A stretch of DNA of 64,000 bases from Bacteroides faecichinchillae JCM 17102 (GTDB lineage Bacteria > Bacteroidota > Bacteroidia > Bacteroidales > Bacteroidaceae), in assembly GCF_000614145.1 (NCBI RefSeq), contig NZ_BAKK01000010.1:1-64000 (forward strand), given 5' to 3'. Below the pieces are notes generated by a model. That model was not told where the DNA came from, made no database searches, and was given only the letters and a program-made list of their open reading frames with translations. The position numbers were made by a program, and so were the translations under genes. Position 1 is the first letter of the stretch. The number at the start of each line of letters is the position of its first letter. Below, piece after piece: positions 35,028-43,978 of the stretch.

Positions 35028-37070
35028 ATGAGACGAATTTTACTTATATATATATTACTTTTCGTTATAGGCTTGACTACTGCCCATGCGCAGTTCAATC
35101 AAGGTAACCGACAATATGACGAAAACGGTCGTGACCAATATGGTAATCAGATTGACCCCGCCATGCTTCCTGATAAGCTAGATAGTGCAAACGTAGAGGT
35201 ACAAGGATTACCACCTACACTCTATATGTGGCGTATCAAAAATGAATTGGGTGACCGAGTCATGATTCCGGCAGATACCGCTTTTCATCACTTCCAAAAC
35301 TCCAATCTCACAGAAGGACTTACAGGTCATTATAATTATTTAGCCAATATGGGTTCCCCCCGTTTATCCCGTATCTTCTTTGACCGCCGTTATCCGGAGC
35401 CAACGATTTTCATGGAACCCTTCTCAAGCTTTTTTATTCGTCCCACAGAATTTAATTTTACGAACAGTAATGTACCCTATACTAATCTGACGTATCATAA
35501 AGCAGGTAATAAGGTAAATGGAGAAGAACGCTTTAACTCATATTTCTCTGTAAATGTAAATAAGAAACTAGCTTTCGGATTTAATATTGATTATTTATAT
35601 GGACGAGGATATTATAATAATCAGGGGACTTCATACTTCAACGCTGCTTTCTTTGGCAGTTATATCAGCGACCGTTATCAGATACAAGCTATATACAGCA
35701 ATAACTACTTGAAAACGAATGAGAATGGAGGTATCACAGACGATCGTTATATTACTGCACCCGAAGATATAGCAAATGGAGTCAGGAAATATGAATCAAT
35801 AAACATACCAACCGTACTGGATGCCAGTGCAAATCGTAATCATAATTTTTATGTCTTCATGACTCAGCGTTACAACTTGGGATTCCGGCGTGATATTCCT
35901 AAGGCTGAGAACGACACGACACCTACCAAACAAGAATTTGTACCGGTTACAAGTTTTATACATACCTTTCAAGTGGAGCGGTCAAGACATACTTTCCGTT
36001 CAAAAGACAACGTCAAAGACTATTACCAAAATACATATTTAAATCCCGAAGATCCGATTGTAAAAGATAGCACGATTTATGTAGGGGTAAAAAATACAGT
36101 AGGTATTGCATTGCTGGAAGGCTTTAATAAATATGCCAAAGCCGGTCTGACTGCATTTGCTTCGCATAAGTTGAGTAAATACTCATTGATGAACCTGGAA
36201 GGTTTGAAATCTGATCATTACAACGAAAACGAAATCTTCGTGGGTGGTGAACTATCCAAACGAGAAGGTAATATTCTACACTACCATGCAATTGGTGAAG
36301 TGGGACTTGCAGGAACAGCAATCGGTCAATTCAATGTAAAAGGAGATATTGATCTGAACTTCCCATTGTGGAAAGATACGGTAGGTCTGGTAGTTCGTGG
36401 AGAAGTCAGCAATCGGATGGCACCATTTTATATGCGTCATTATCATTCTAAACATTTCTGGTGGGATGATGATATGGCAAAAGAATTCCATACTCGAGTA
36501 GAAGGCGAATTAAACATTGCCCGTTGGAGAACTCGCCTAAATGTTGGTGTCGAGAATATTAAAAACTATACTTATTTCAACCAACAAGCATTGCCCGCCC
36601 AAAAGAGCGGAAGCCTGCAAGTACTCTCAGCCCGTTTCAATCAAGACTTCAAATTAGGTATCTTTCACTTGGATAATGAGATTGTCTGGCAGAAATCCAG
36701 TGACCAGGATGTACTTCCTTTACCTGATTTCTCGTTATATCATAACTTCTATATGCAGTTTAAACTGGCAAAAAAGGTACTTAGTGTAGAATTGGGTGCT
36801 GATGTACGTTACTTTACTAAATATTTTGCACCGGCATATATGCCTGCTACTGAACAGTTCTATCTGCAACCGGACGATGATCGTGTAAAGATCGGTGGTT
36901 ATCCAATCGTGAATGTATATGCCAACTTGCACTTGAAACGTACCCGTTTCTATGTAATGATGTATCATGTAAACCAAGGTATAAGCAAACCGGACTATTT
37001 CTTAGCCCCCCACTACCCGATCAATCCACGTGTGCTTAAATTCGGTCTTTCATGGAATTTCTATGATTAA
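35028..37070 (+). CDS. Putative outer-membrane porin
   Basis: 680 residues from the ATG at 35028 with signal peptide MRRILLIYILLFVIGLTTAH (cleavage near AQF). The rest is rich in alternating polar/aromatic beta strands (FNSYFSVNVNKKLAFGFNID, RFYVMMYHVNQGISKPDYF) and ends LKFGLSWNFYD, an outer-membrane barrel ending in an aromatic-rich strand. This matches the Bacteroidales 'putative porin' family. It forms a pair with the solute-binding gene 14 bp downstream. An upstream in-frame TTG would lie inside the promoter, so the ATG is chosen. Substrate unknown. Confidence 0.82.
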   Translation: MRRILLIYILLFVIGLTTAHAQFNQGNRQYDENGRDQYGNQIDPAMLPDKLDSANVEVQGLPPTLYMWRIKNELGDRVMIPADTAFHHFQNSNLTEGLTGHYNYLANMGSPRLSRIFFDRRYPEPTIFMEPFSSFFIRPTEFNFTNSNVPYTNLTYHKAGNKVNGEERFNSYFSVNVNKKLAFGFNIDYLYGRGYYNNQGTSYFNAAFFGSYISDRYQIQAIYSNNYLKTNENGGITDDRYITAPEDIANGVRKYESINIPTVLDASANRNHNFYVFMTQRYNLGFRRDIPKAENDTTPTKQEFVPVTSFIHTFQVERSRHTFRSKDNVKDYYQNTYLNPEDPIVKDSTIYVGVKNTVGIALLEGFNKYAKAGLTAFASHKLSKYSLMNLEGLKSDHYNENEIFVGGELSKREGNILHYHAIGEVGLAGTAIGQFNVKGDIDLNFPLWKDTVGLVVRGEVSNRMAPFYMRHYHSKHFWWDDDMAKEFHTRVEGELNIARWRTRLNVGVENIKNYTYFNQQALPAQKSGSLQVLSARFNQDFKLGIFHLDNEIVWQKSSDQDVLPLPDFSLYHNFYMQFKLAKKVLSVELGADVRYFTKYFAPAYMPATEQFYLQPDDDRVKIGGYPIVNVYANLHLKRTRFYVMMYHVNQGISKPDYFLAPHYPINPRVLKFGLSWNFYD

Positions 37071-37084
37071 TACTTGCATAGGTT

Positions 37085-37918
37085 ATGGAATCAAAAGTGA
37101 AATCGAAAGTCCACAAATATTTATTGCCGGTAATAACCATATCGGCAATCATTTTCGCTTTTCGCTACTGTAGCAAACAAGAAACAGCTATAGGGCATCC
37201 CCGTGATTATGACGCCATTGTAAAAGAAGGAGTTTTGCGCGTAGCTACCGAATACAATTCCATTAGTTTCTATGTAGACGGAGATACCGTTTCCGGTTTC
37301 AACTACGAACTAATACAAGCCTTTGCACACAACAAAGGACTGAAAGCTGAGATTACCCCCGAAATGAGTTTTGATGAACGTCTGAAAGGACTCAGTGAGG
37401 GACGTTACGATGTAATAGCTCACGGAATATTAGCTACCAGTGAATTTAAGGATTCTCTCCTGCTGACCTCTCCTATCATTCTCAATAAACAAATACTTGT
37501 ACAACGGAAAGAAGTTGGAGAAAATGACTCAATTTACATCAAAAATCAACTGGATCTGGCAGGTCGTACCCTCCATGTAGTAAAAGGCTCTCCCTCCATC
37601 CTTCGTATTCGTAACCTCGGAAATGAAATTGGAGATACCATCTACATTAAAGAAATTGAGAAATATGGGCCGGAACAACTCATCTCTATGGTTGCCCATG
37701 GAGATATAGATTACGTGGTCTGTGACGAAAGCATTGCCGAAGCAGTTATCGATTCATTACCACAGATAGATATTAATACGGATATCAGTTTTACTCAGTT
37801 TTACTCCTGGGCCGTTAGCAAACAATCTCCTGTATTGTTGGATAGTCTGAACACTTGGCTGGATAAATTCCAGAAAGGAAAAGAGTATCAAGAAATCTAT
37901 CGTAAATACTACAAATAA
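37085..37918 (+). CDS. Family 3 solute-binding protein (MltF N-domain-like)
   Basis: 277 residues. An N-terminal membrane segment with a Cys (YLLPVITISAIIFAFRYC) may act as anchor or lipoprotein signal. The body is a periplasmic binding-protein fold (about 45-275): GVLRVATEYNSISFYVDGD, GFNYELIQAFAHNKGLKAEI, GRYDVIAHGI and WLDKFQKGKEYQEIYRKYY. It resembles the sensor half of MltF but lacks the lytic transglycosylase half. No ABC permease is nearby, so a regulatory or cell-wall-sensing role is as likely as transport. Co-transcribed with the porin. Confidence 0.8.
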   Translation: MESKVKSKVHKYLLPVITISAIIFAFRYCSKQETAIGHPRDYDAIVKEGVLRVATEYNSISFYVDGDTVSGFNYELIQAFAHNKGLKAEITPEMSFDERLKGLSEGRYDVIAHGILATSEFKDSLLLTSPIILNKQILVQRKEVGENDSIYIKNQLDLAGRTLHVVKGSPSILRIRNLGNEIGDTIYIKEIEKYGPEQLISMVAHGDIDYVVCDESIAEAVIDSLPQIDINTDISFTQFYSWAVSKQSPVLLDSLNTWLDKFQKGKEYQEIYRKYYK

Positions 37919-37951
37919 TAATTCTACACAGCTTAAAAGCAATTAATAAAG

Positions 37952-37982
37952 TTGCTCTTAATAAAAAATAGCCCTATCTTTG
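37952..37982 (+). promoter_or_regulatory. Promoter of the Gfo/Idh/MocA gene
   Basis: TTG (37952-37954), a 20-bp spacer, then TATCTTTG (37975-37982); the ATG is 32 bp downstream. Confidence 0.75.
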
Positions 37983-38014
37983 TCTTTTCGGATGTAAAAA
38001 TAGAATAGGTATTT

Positions 38015-39001
38015 ATGAGCGAAAAGATTATCAAGTGGGGCTTCATTGGCTGCGGAGAAGTAACGAAGACTAAAAGTGGTCCGGCTTTTCAGAAAGTAGC
38101 CCATTCAGAAGTTGTAGCCGTAATGAGTCGTGACAACACTAAAGCCAAAACTTATGCAAAAGAAAGAGGTATCAAAAAATGGTATGACGATGCACAGGAA
38201 CTGATTGATGATCCTGAAGTTACTGCGATATATATTGCAACTCCCCCTTCTTCACACGCTACTTACGCCATTATGGCCATGAAAGCCGGTAAACCGGCCT
38301 ATATTGAAAAGCCGATGGCACAAACATACGAAGAATGTACCCGTATTAACCGTATTTCACAAGAGACAGGTGTGCCCTGTTTTGTTGCTTATTATCGCCG
38401 GTATCTCCCGTATTTTCAGAAAGTTAAAGAGTTGGTAGAAAATGGTTCTATCGGTAATGTTATCAATGTACAAATTCGTTTTGCACAACCTCCACGTGAT
38501 TTGGATTACAATCGTGATAATCTTCCATGGCGTGTACAAGCGGATATTGCCGGAGGCGGATATTTTTATGATCTTGCTCCCCACCAGATAGATTTATTAC
38601 AGGATATGTTCGGTTGTATTCTTGAAGCAAGCGGATATAAGAGCAACCGGGGAGGACTTTATCCGGCGGAAGATACCCTAAGTGCTTGCTTCCAGTTTGA
38701 TAACGGATTGGTGGGTAGTGGCTCCTGGTGTTTTGTAGCACACGATTCAGCCCGTGAAGACCGCATCGAGATTATAGGAGATAAAGGAATGATTTGTTTC
38801 TCCGTATTTACGTATGCCCCAATAGCTCTGCATACCGAACGCGGACGTGAAGAATTCTGTATCGATAACCCGGAACATGTGCAACAGCCGCTTATTCAGG
38901 CTGTAGTCGATCATCTGCTTGGCAAGTCCACATGCTCCTGCGACGGAAATAGTGCAACATTAACCAACTGGGTGATGGACAAAATTCTCGGGAAACTTTA
39001 A
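38015..39001 (+). CDS. Gfo/Idh/MocA family oxidoreductase (cytosolic)
   Basis: 328 residues, no signal. Rossmann fold with WGFIGCGEVTKTKSG (about 8-22), then IATPPSSHATYAIMAMKAGK (about 75) and YIEKPMAQTYEEC (the EKP motif, about 97). The substrate domain (about 125-310) includes GGGYFYDLAPHQIDLLQDMF. The NAD(P)-dependent substrate is probably a sugar or inositol-like polyol, not predictable here. Monocistronic, between a consensus promoter and a long terminator hairpin. It differs from the secreted oxidoreductase at 26.8-28.1 kb. Confidence 0.88.
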   Translation: MSEKIIKWGFIGCGEVTKTKSGPAFQKVAHSEVVAVMSRDNTKAKTYAKERGIKKWYDDAQELIDDPEVTAIYIATPPSSHATYAIMAMKAGKPAYIEKPMAQTYEECTRINRISQETGVPCFVAYYRRYLPYFQKVKELVENGSIGNVINVQIRFAQPPRDLDYNRDNLPWRVQADIAGGGYFYDLAPHQIDLLQDMFGCILEASGYKSNRGGLYPAEDTLSACFQFDNGLVGSGSWCFVAHDSAREDRIEIIGDKGMICFSVFTYAPIALHTERGREEFCIDNPEHVQQPLIQAVVDHLLGKSTCSCDGNSATLTNWVMDKILGKL

Positions 39002-39056
39002 AAGTAGATTTGGAAAGTATCCTTCCTATAAAACTAACTGAAAATAGTATATCTTG

Positions 39057-39117
39057 TAGATATGGATTGTGCGAATTAAAGAATTAAATTTATATCATTT
39101 CGCACTATCCATATCTA
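39057..39117. terminator. Long terminator-like hairpin
   Basis: 19-bp stem (39057-39075 with 39099-39117, one mismatch) and a 23-nt AT-rich loop, between the oxidoreductase and the sigma operon. The rest of the 300-bp gap to 39302 is AT-rich, with nothing I can assign. Confidence 0.7.
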
Positions 39118-39301
39118 AATAATTTATTTATAATAAACTATTTATAATCAGAGTCAATCAAATTGTTTTCCCTGAAACAACATTCTGATTATCGAGTAAT
39201 CTTACAGTCCTCCTGACTAACAACAAATAATTCTATATAGAAATTAAAAAGTCATCTTTTCGATGTCACGTTTTTCATTTTCCTACGTCTTATCTGTGTA
39301 A

Positions 39302-39823
39302 ATGGAACTCAATCAATTTAAAATAAAAGTATTACCACTCCGTGACAAACTACTAAACTATGCACGGAAAATGACAGATAATCCTTCAGATGCCGAGGAT
39401 GCTGTACAAGAAGTGATGCTCAAATTGTGGAATCTACGCCAGAAACTTGAAGAATATCGAAGTATCGAAGCTGTAGCCATGACAATGACTCATCATCTTT
39501 GTATGGATATGTGGCGTACCCAGCGACTGAATAATCTCCCGCTTGAGGGGTTACAACTATCTGCCACTGTTGCTAGTCCGGAGTGTCTACTAGAAGAGAA
39601 AGACGAGTTCAGACTAATGAAAGAGATTATTGATTGTCTGCCTACACTTCAACGTACCATTATTCGGATGAAAGACATCGAAGAATACGAAACGGAAGAG
39701 ATTGCAGAAATAACAGGATGTACTGCGGAAGCCATTCGTAGTAATCTGTCAAGAGGCCGAAAAAAGATAAGAGAAATCTATTTGCAAACCATACAGGAAC
39801 GTAAAAGGAGGAATGAAGCATGA
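39302..39823 (+). CDS. ECF-type RNA polymerase sigma factor
   Basis: 173 residues. Region 2 at about 10-75 (LNYARKMTDNPSDAEDAVQE then VMLKLWNLRQ) and region 4 at about 110-165 (LPTLQRTIIRMKDIEEYETE then EIAEITGCTAEAIRSNLSRG). Directs RNA polymerase to a small regulon. Its stop overlaps the next gene by 4 bp (ATGA), typical of a sigma/anti-sigma pair. The start is an ATG at 39302. Confidence 0.9.
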   Translation: MELNQFKIKVLPLRDKLLNYARKMTDNPSDAEDAVQEVMLKLWNLRQKLEEYRSIEAVAMTMTHHLCMDMWRTQRLNNLPLEGLQLSATVASPECLLEEKDEFRLMKEIIDCLPTLQRTIIRMKDIEEYETEEIAEITGCTAEAIRSNLSRGRKKIREIYLQTIQERKRRNEA

Positions 39824-40259
39824 AAGACATAGAAATGCTGTTAAATAAATATTTTGAAGGAGAAACGACCAGTGAAGAGGAACGCGAGTTACGCCATTTC
39901 TTTACCGGAGGTCTTGTACCGGATCACCTTCAAGTATATCGCCCGATGTTTTCATACTTCGAAACTGAGCATACAAAGTTCTCCGAACCGATAGTAGAGA
40001 CTTTTCCCCTCAGAAAGAAGACTAAAACACGCAGGAAATATATCACTTACAGTTCAGGAATAGCAGCAGTCATATTGCTATTGCTAGGTATAACGGGAAC
40101 CTTCAGAGAACTAGCTCCCTCACCGACAAATTATGTATCATTGACGGAAAAAGATATACAGATGCTGCTTTCGTACGCAAGCAGGCAGTAGCTGCTTTTC
40201 GTGAAGTCAGCCTAAGTGAAGAAGATGTTTTCAATACCTTATTTGAAGATGAAGAATAA
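39820..40259 (+). pseudogene. Anti-sigma-type membrane protein, one frameshift
   Basis: The first frame (39820-40191) starts MLLNKYFEGETTSEEERELR, has one membrane span at about 74-92 (SSGIAAVILLLLGITGTF) and ends prematurely. The other frame carries the expected C-terminus, IDGKRYTDAAFVRKQAVAAF then REVSLSEEDVFNTLFEDEE, stopping at 40259. Adding one base near 40137 (GTA-TC to GTA-ATC) gives NYVIIDGKRYTD, the pattern usual in this family. Length after repair is about 146. It would hold the ECF factor at the inner membrane. The lesion may be a base-call error. Confidence 0.75.
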
Positions 40260-40277
40260 TATATAAAGCATAAGAAT

Positions 40278-40727
40278 ATGATGAATAGAATCATTCGTAC
40301 CACATTTATTACTCTGCTCCTTATGTCTGCTGCATCTGCTGTCGCCCAACAGGGGTTACAGATTGCGACTGTCTTCCAGAAGTACGGTAAAGAGAAAGGA
40401 GTAACTATGGTTGAATTATCCAACGAAATGCTTGAAACTTACCAGATGAACCTCTACAAAAGTCTTGTATTCAAAGATGCAGAAAAGGCATTACCTACCA
40501 TCCTGCGTTGTCTGGAAGCCGACAAAAAGAAAGCTAAGAAAGTAAAGGAAGTTGTCTCCGGCGGAAAAATACAATCGGGATACTACCAACTTCCTCAGAT
40601 CAAAGAAGACATAAACCGTTTCATCCTTTTTAAAACAGGAAAGAAAGGGGCAGCCACTCTTATTTACATAGAAGGTGAACTAGATGCCGATGATCTGATT
40701 ACGATGCTATTTATGAAGAAAGAATAA
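40278..40727 (+). CDS. Small secreted protein of the ECF operon
   Basis: 149 residues with signal peptide MMNRIIRTTFITLLLMSAAS (cleavage near VAQ). The mature part is charged and Lys-rich (LEADKKKAKKVKEVVSG) with a hydrophobic C-terminus (AATLIYIEGELDADDLITML). It resembles small DUF4252/DUF6108-type proteins that accompany ECF/anti-sigma pairs in Bacteroides; I am not certain which family. Probably periplasmic. Located 18 bp after the anti-sigma gene. Confidence 0.65.
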   Translation: MMNRIIRTTFITLLLMSAASAVAQQGLQIATVFQKYGKEKGVTMVELSNEMLETYQMNLYKSLVFKDAEKALPTILRCLEADKKKAKKVKEVVSGGKIQSGYYQLPQIKEDINRFILFKTGKKGAATLIYIEGELDADDLITMLFMKKE

Positions 40728-40749
40728 ATTCTTTACAATTATAAACGAT

Positions 40750-41661
40750 ATGAAAAACCTATTATTACTGCTATTGATGGTTCCTATAAGCCTTCTAGCA
40801 CAAAACGAGAACACTTCCCAAGATACTACTTTCTACGCTAAGGGACGGAAGATAGTTATCAAAGAACAAGGTGACAAGATAAAAGTGAAACTTTACGAAA
40901 AGTCTTCTAATGGAGACAGCCTGGTAAATAACACACAAATTTTTGAAGGAGTTTATCTGAACGGACGAAGTACAGAAAACCGCACTATTCTGGATGCTCT
41001 CCCCTTTTCTAATAAACGAAAAAAAAGGAATACGTTCTCTCCGCATCTTTGTGGTCTTTATTTCGGTTACCTGATGGTATCCAATGATTTCGGGACATTC
41101 AATCCTTCTAATCAAGTCAGTCTCAACACCAGTCACTCATGGGAAATTGGTGCTAATTTGTTCACCACTTCTCATGCATTCGGTCCGACCAAGAATTGGG
41201 GATTTGCCTTCGGACTAGGATGGGGATATCGCAGTATGCGTCTGGATGGCGATTATGCATTTCGTGACATTGACGGAATAACGCAAGTAGTATCCGGTTC
41301 TCTCGAACCTGCCGATGGAATATCTACCGAATATAGTAAAAGTCGGCTACGTTATTTCTACTTCCGCATTCCTCTTTCTATTGAATGGCAAACTAGATTA
41401 AGCAACAGAAGGTCTGTCTTTTTCTCTGTCGGTCCGGAAGCTGAAATCCGTCATGGATTCAGATCCAAAGGAAAGATCAACGGCAAGAAAGAAACATTTG
41501 ATAAAGGATTGCACGGACGTCCTGTAGGAATCAATCTGTTGGCGCAAGCCGGATACGGAAATTTGGGAGTTTATACACGCTACACCACTTATGGAATCTT
41601 CGAAAAAGGAAAAGGTCCTGAATTGTATCCCTTCTCTTTTGGATTGAGTTGGTATTGGTAA
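40750..41661 (+). CDS. Outer-membrane beta-barrel protein of the ECF operon
   Basis: 303 residues with signal peptide MKNLLLLLLMVPISLLAQ. An N-terminal beta-rich segment (about 25-95) is followed by a small barrel (about 100-303): LCGLYFGYLMVSNDFGTF, WGFAFGLGWGYRSMRLDGDY, FRIPLSIEWQTRL and terminal YPFSFGLSWYW with aromatic C-terminus. Last gene of the sigma operon, 22 bp after the previous gene; it may be the regulated output or sensor. Specific function unknown. Confidence 0.75.
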   Translation: MKNLLLLLLMVPISLLAQNENTSQDTTFYAKGRKIVIKEQGDKIKVKLYEKSSNGDSLVNNTQIFEGVYLNGRSTENRTILDALPFSNKRKKRNTFSPHLCGLYFGYLMVSNDFGTFNPSNQVSLNTSHSWEIGANLFTTSHAFGPTKNWGFAFGLGWGYRSMRLDGDYAFRDIDGITQVVSGSLEPADGISTEYSKSRLRYFYFRIPLSIEWQTRLSNRRSVFFSVGPEAEIRHGFRSKGKINGKKETFDKGLHGRPVGINLLAQAGYGNLGVYTRYTTYGIFEKGKGPELYPFSFGLSWYW

Positions 41662-41690
41662 AAGGATTAAAAGCATGAATACCTGATAGG

Positions 41691-41754
41691 AATATCGTTA
41701 GTTTTATCTATATTTGTAGGAAAAATGTAGCAAATAAATAAAACTAACGATATT
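41691..41754. repeat. 17-bp inverted repeat around a promoter-like box
   Basis: Perfect inverted repeats at 41691-41707 (AATATCGTTAGTTTTAT) and 41738-41754, 30 bp apart. TATATTTG (41709-41716) lies directly inside the left arm, and TATTTTTG (41751-41758) overlaps the right arm and the start codon region. It could be an operator or an mRNA hairpin in the deaminase leader. Confidence 0.6.
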
Positions 41755-41759
41755 TTTGT

Positions 41760-42233
41760 ATGATGACTAAAGAAGAACTTATGCGGAAAGCTATTGAGCT
41801 TTCCAAAGAGAACGTTGCTAACGGAGGAGGTCCTTTCGGTGCCGTCATAGCAACAAAAGAAGGTGAAATTATCGCTACCGGTGTCAATCGTGTAACGGCA
41901 TCCTGCGATCCTACTGCGCATGCAGAAGTTAGTGCTATCCGCGCAGCAGCTACCGAACTTGGAACTTTCAACCTTAGCGGTTACGAAATATATACTTCCT
42001 GCGAACCTTGCCCGATGTGTCTAGGTGCTATTTACTGGGCACGACTGGATAAAATGTATTATGCTAACAATAAAACGGATGCTAAAAATATCGGCTTTGA
42101 TGATTCCTTTATATATGATGAACTAGAGCTGAAACCTGCAGACAGAAAACTTCCTTCAGAAGTGTTACTACACAACGAGGCTATCAAGGCTTTTGAAGAA
42201 TGGAGTGCAAAGGAAGATAAGGTGGAATATTAA
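41760..42233 (+). CDS. Nucleoside/guanine deaminase (CDA superfamily)
   Basis: 157 residues. Zinc motifs CDPTAHAEVSAIRAA (about 49-63; HAE) and SCEPCPMCLGAIYWAR (about 80-95; PCxxC). Length, GGGPFGAVIA near the start and the C-terminal DDSFIYDELELKP fit guanine deaminase (GuaD-like) better than tRNA-specific TadA, but the boundary is not sure. It converts guanine to xanthine or a related base. Single gene behind the 17-bp inverted repeat. ATG at 41760 or the adjacent one at 41763. Confidence 0.85.
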   Translation: MMTKEELMRKAIELSKENVANGGGPFGAVIATKEGEIIATGVNRVTASCDPTAHAEVSAIRAAATELGTFNLSGYEIYTSCEPCPMCLGAIYWARLDKMYYANNKTDAKNIGFDDSFIYDELELKPADRKLPSEVLLHNEAIKAFEEWSAKEDKVEY

Positions 42234-42454
42234 AAGGGAAAGGATTGGAAACATAAACAAAAACTATTACTAACGAATTTCAAAAAAGTTCAAATCACTA
42301 GCAAATAATTTAATAATTATTTCATGTAGCATCTCAAAACATCTCTTTAGAAAGAAAAATCTGCATGAAACGAATCTTCATATATATCAGACTGAAGATA
42401 TCTGTTGCACAATGAATCATAGATAAAATGTTAGGGATTTCCTCATTTTTCGGT

Positions 42455-42462
42455 TATATTTG
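42455..42462 (+). promoter_or_regulatory. -7 element of prmA
   Basis: TATATTTG, full match, 26 bp before the ATG at 42489. The -33 element is weak. The rest of the gap from 42234 is AT-rich without other clear signals. Confidence 0.55.
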
Positions 42463-42488
42463 CACTTAATTTAGATTAGATAATAATT

Positions 42489-43340
42489 ATGAAATACTTT
42501 GAGTTTACATTTACCACTCTCCCTTGCACTGATACAATGAATGATATATTGGCTGCCTTTCTAGGGGAAGTTGGTTTTGAAAGTTTTGTAGAATGTGAAG
42601 GAGGATTGACTGCTTATATCCAACAAGCTTTATATGACGAATCAACTTTGAAGAGTGCAATTGCTGAATTTCCATTGTCGGATACAAAAATTACCTATAC
42701 ATATACAGAAGCAGAAGATAAAGATTGGAACGAAGAATGGGAAAAGAATTTCTTCCAGCCAATTGTTATTGGTGACCGTTGTGTGATTCATAGTACATTC
42801 CATCAGGATATTCCCCCAGCAGAGTATGACATTGTCATCAATCCCCAAATGGCTTTTGGTACAGGACATCATGAAACAACAAGTCTTATCATCAGCGAAT
42901 TATTGGAAAGTGACCTGAAAGGAAAATCATTACTTGATATGGGGTGTGGAACATCTATTCTAACAATACTCGCACGTATGCGGGGAGCACAACCTTGTAC
43001 TGCTATCGACATCGATGAATGGTGTGTTCGCAACTCTATCGAAAATATAGAACTGAACCATGTAGATGATATTGCCGTTTCACAAGGAGATGCTTCTTCA
43101 CTGAACGGGCTAGGTCCTTTCGACGTTGTTATCGCTAACATCAACAGAAATATTCTGTTGAACGATATGAAACAATATGTTGCTTGTATGCAATTGGGAT
43201 CGGAATTGTTGATGAGCGGGTTTTACGTTGATGACATTCCGGTTATCCGAGCAGAAGCAGAAAAGAACGGATTGAAGTTCGTTAGCCAGAAAGAAAAGAA
43301 TCGCTGGGCAGCAGTAAAGTTTATTTATCCTGTCGGATAA
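42489..43340 (+). CDS. prmA: Ribosomal protein L11 methyltransferase
   Basis: 283 residues. An N-terminal recognition domain (about 1-95) precedes an AdoMet-dependent domain with NPQMAFGTGHHETTSLIISE (about 118-137), LLDMGCGTSILTILA (motif I, about 153) and FDVVIANINRNILL (NPPY-like, about 214). It methylates lysines and the N-terminus of ribosomal protein L11. Complete, with its own promoter, ending before a hairpin shared with the convergent flavodoxin operon. Confidence 0.92.
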   Translation: MKYFEFTFTTLPCTDTMNDILAAFLGEVGFESFVECEGGLTAYIQQALYDESTLKSAIAEFPLSDTKITYTYTEAEDKDWNEEWEKNFFQPIVIGDRCVIHSTFHQDIPPAEYDIVINPQMAFGTGHHETTSLIISELLESDLKGKSLLDMGCGTSILTILARMRGAQPCTAIDIDEWCVRNSIENIELNHVDDIAVSQGDASSLNGLGPFDVVIANINRNILLNDMKQYVACMQLGSELLMSGFYVDDIPVIRAEAEKNGLKFVSQKEKNRWAAVKFIYPVG

Positions 43341-43382
43341 ATTCAGATACTGACTCTAATGACTCTTCAAAAAATAAAACTC

Positions 43383-43434
43383 CCTACCATTAATCGACCA
43401 TTTTATATTTAAATAGGATAATTAATAGTAGGGA
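43383..43434. terminator. Hairpin between convergent prmA and fldA
   Basis: CCCTACCATTAAT (43383-43395) pairs with ATTAATAGTAGGG (43422-43434) with one mismatch; 26-nt AT-rich loop. Confidence 0.6.
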
Positions 43435-43460
43435 TAATTTATATAAAACGATATGTGGTT

Positions 43461-43967
43461 TCACTTAAACTCTTCTTTGATCTGCACACACCACTCTTTT
43501 ATCCTTTTTTCCGCTTGTTCAGATTGATTATCCAAATCAATCACCAAGCCACACCATTTACTATCGCGCAACGCACGAGAACGTTCGAAAGTATATCCTT
43601 CGGGAGAGGTACACCCCACAAGAATAGCACCGTCACCTTCAAAAACTTCAGCTAACAAACCGATACCATCAGCAAAATTCTCTGGATAACGCACTTGGTC
43701 ACCTAAGCCAAAAATAGCAACCTTCTTTCCTTTCAGGTCCATCGTACGCAACTCCGGTATCAATTCATCCCAATAAGTCGGGAGTTCTCCGTCATACCAA
43801 GTGGATGCACCTACTATAAAACGATCGTAAGCAGAAAAGTCATTCTGCCAAGCTTGCTCAATAGGTACTACGTCTATCTTGTCTTTCCCAAACTCTTTCT
43901 CAATCTTCTCGGCTACCCAGGATGTCTTTTCTGTTTTGGTAGCATAAAATAAACCTATCTTTTTCAT
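43461..43967 (-). CDS. fldA: Flavodoxin
   Basis: 168 residues. FMN phosphate loop at the N-terminus (GLFYATKTEKTSWVAEKI, about 4-21), aromatic FMN loop GASTWYDGELPTYWDE (about 53-68) and AIFGLGDQVRYPENFADG (about 84). Small cytosolic electron carrier that can replace ferredoxin. It lies 11 bp after the E1 gene and is probably read with the dehydrogenase operon. Confidence 0.93.
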   Translation of the reverse strand: MKKIGLFYATKTEKTSWVAEKIEKEFGKDKIDVVPIEQAWQNDFSAYDRFIVGASTWYDGELPTYWDELIPELRTMDLKGKKVAIFGLGDQVRYPENFADGIGLLAEVFEGDGAILVGCTSPEGYTFERSRALRDSKWCGLVIDLDNQSEQAEKRIKEWCVQIKEEFK

Positions 43968-43978
43968 AATTCACAGAG

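Noticed and set aside
39118..39301. Possible small RNA or riboswitch before the sigma gene
   Set aside because: AT-rich without a recognisable conserved structure beyond the terminator hairpin already listed.
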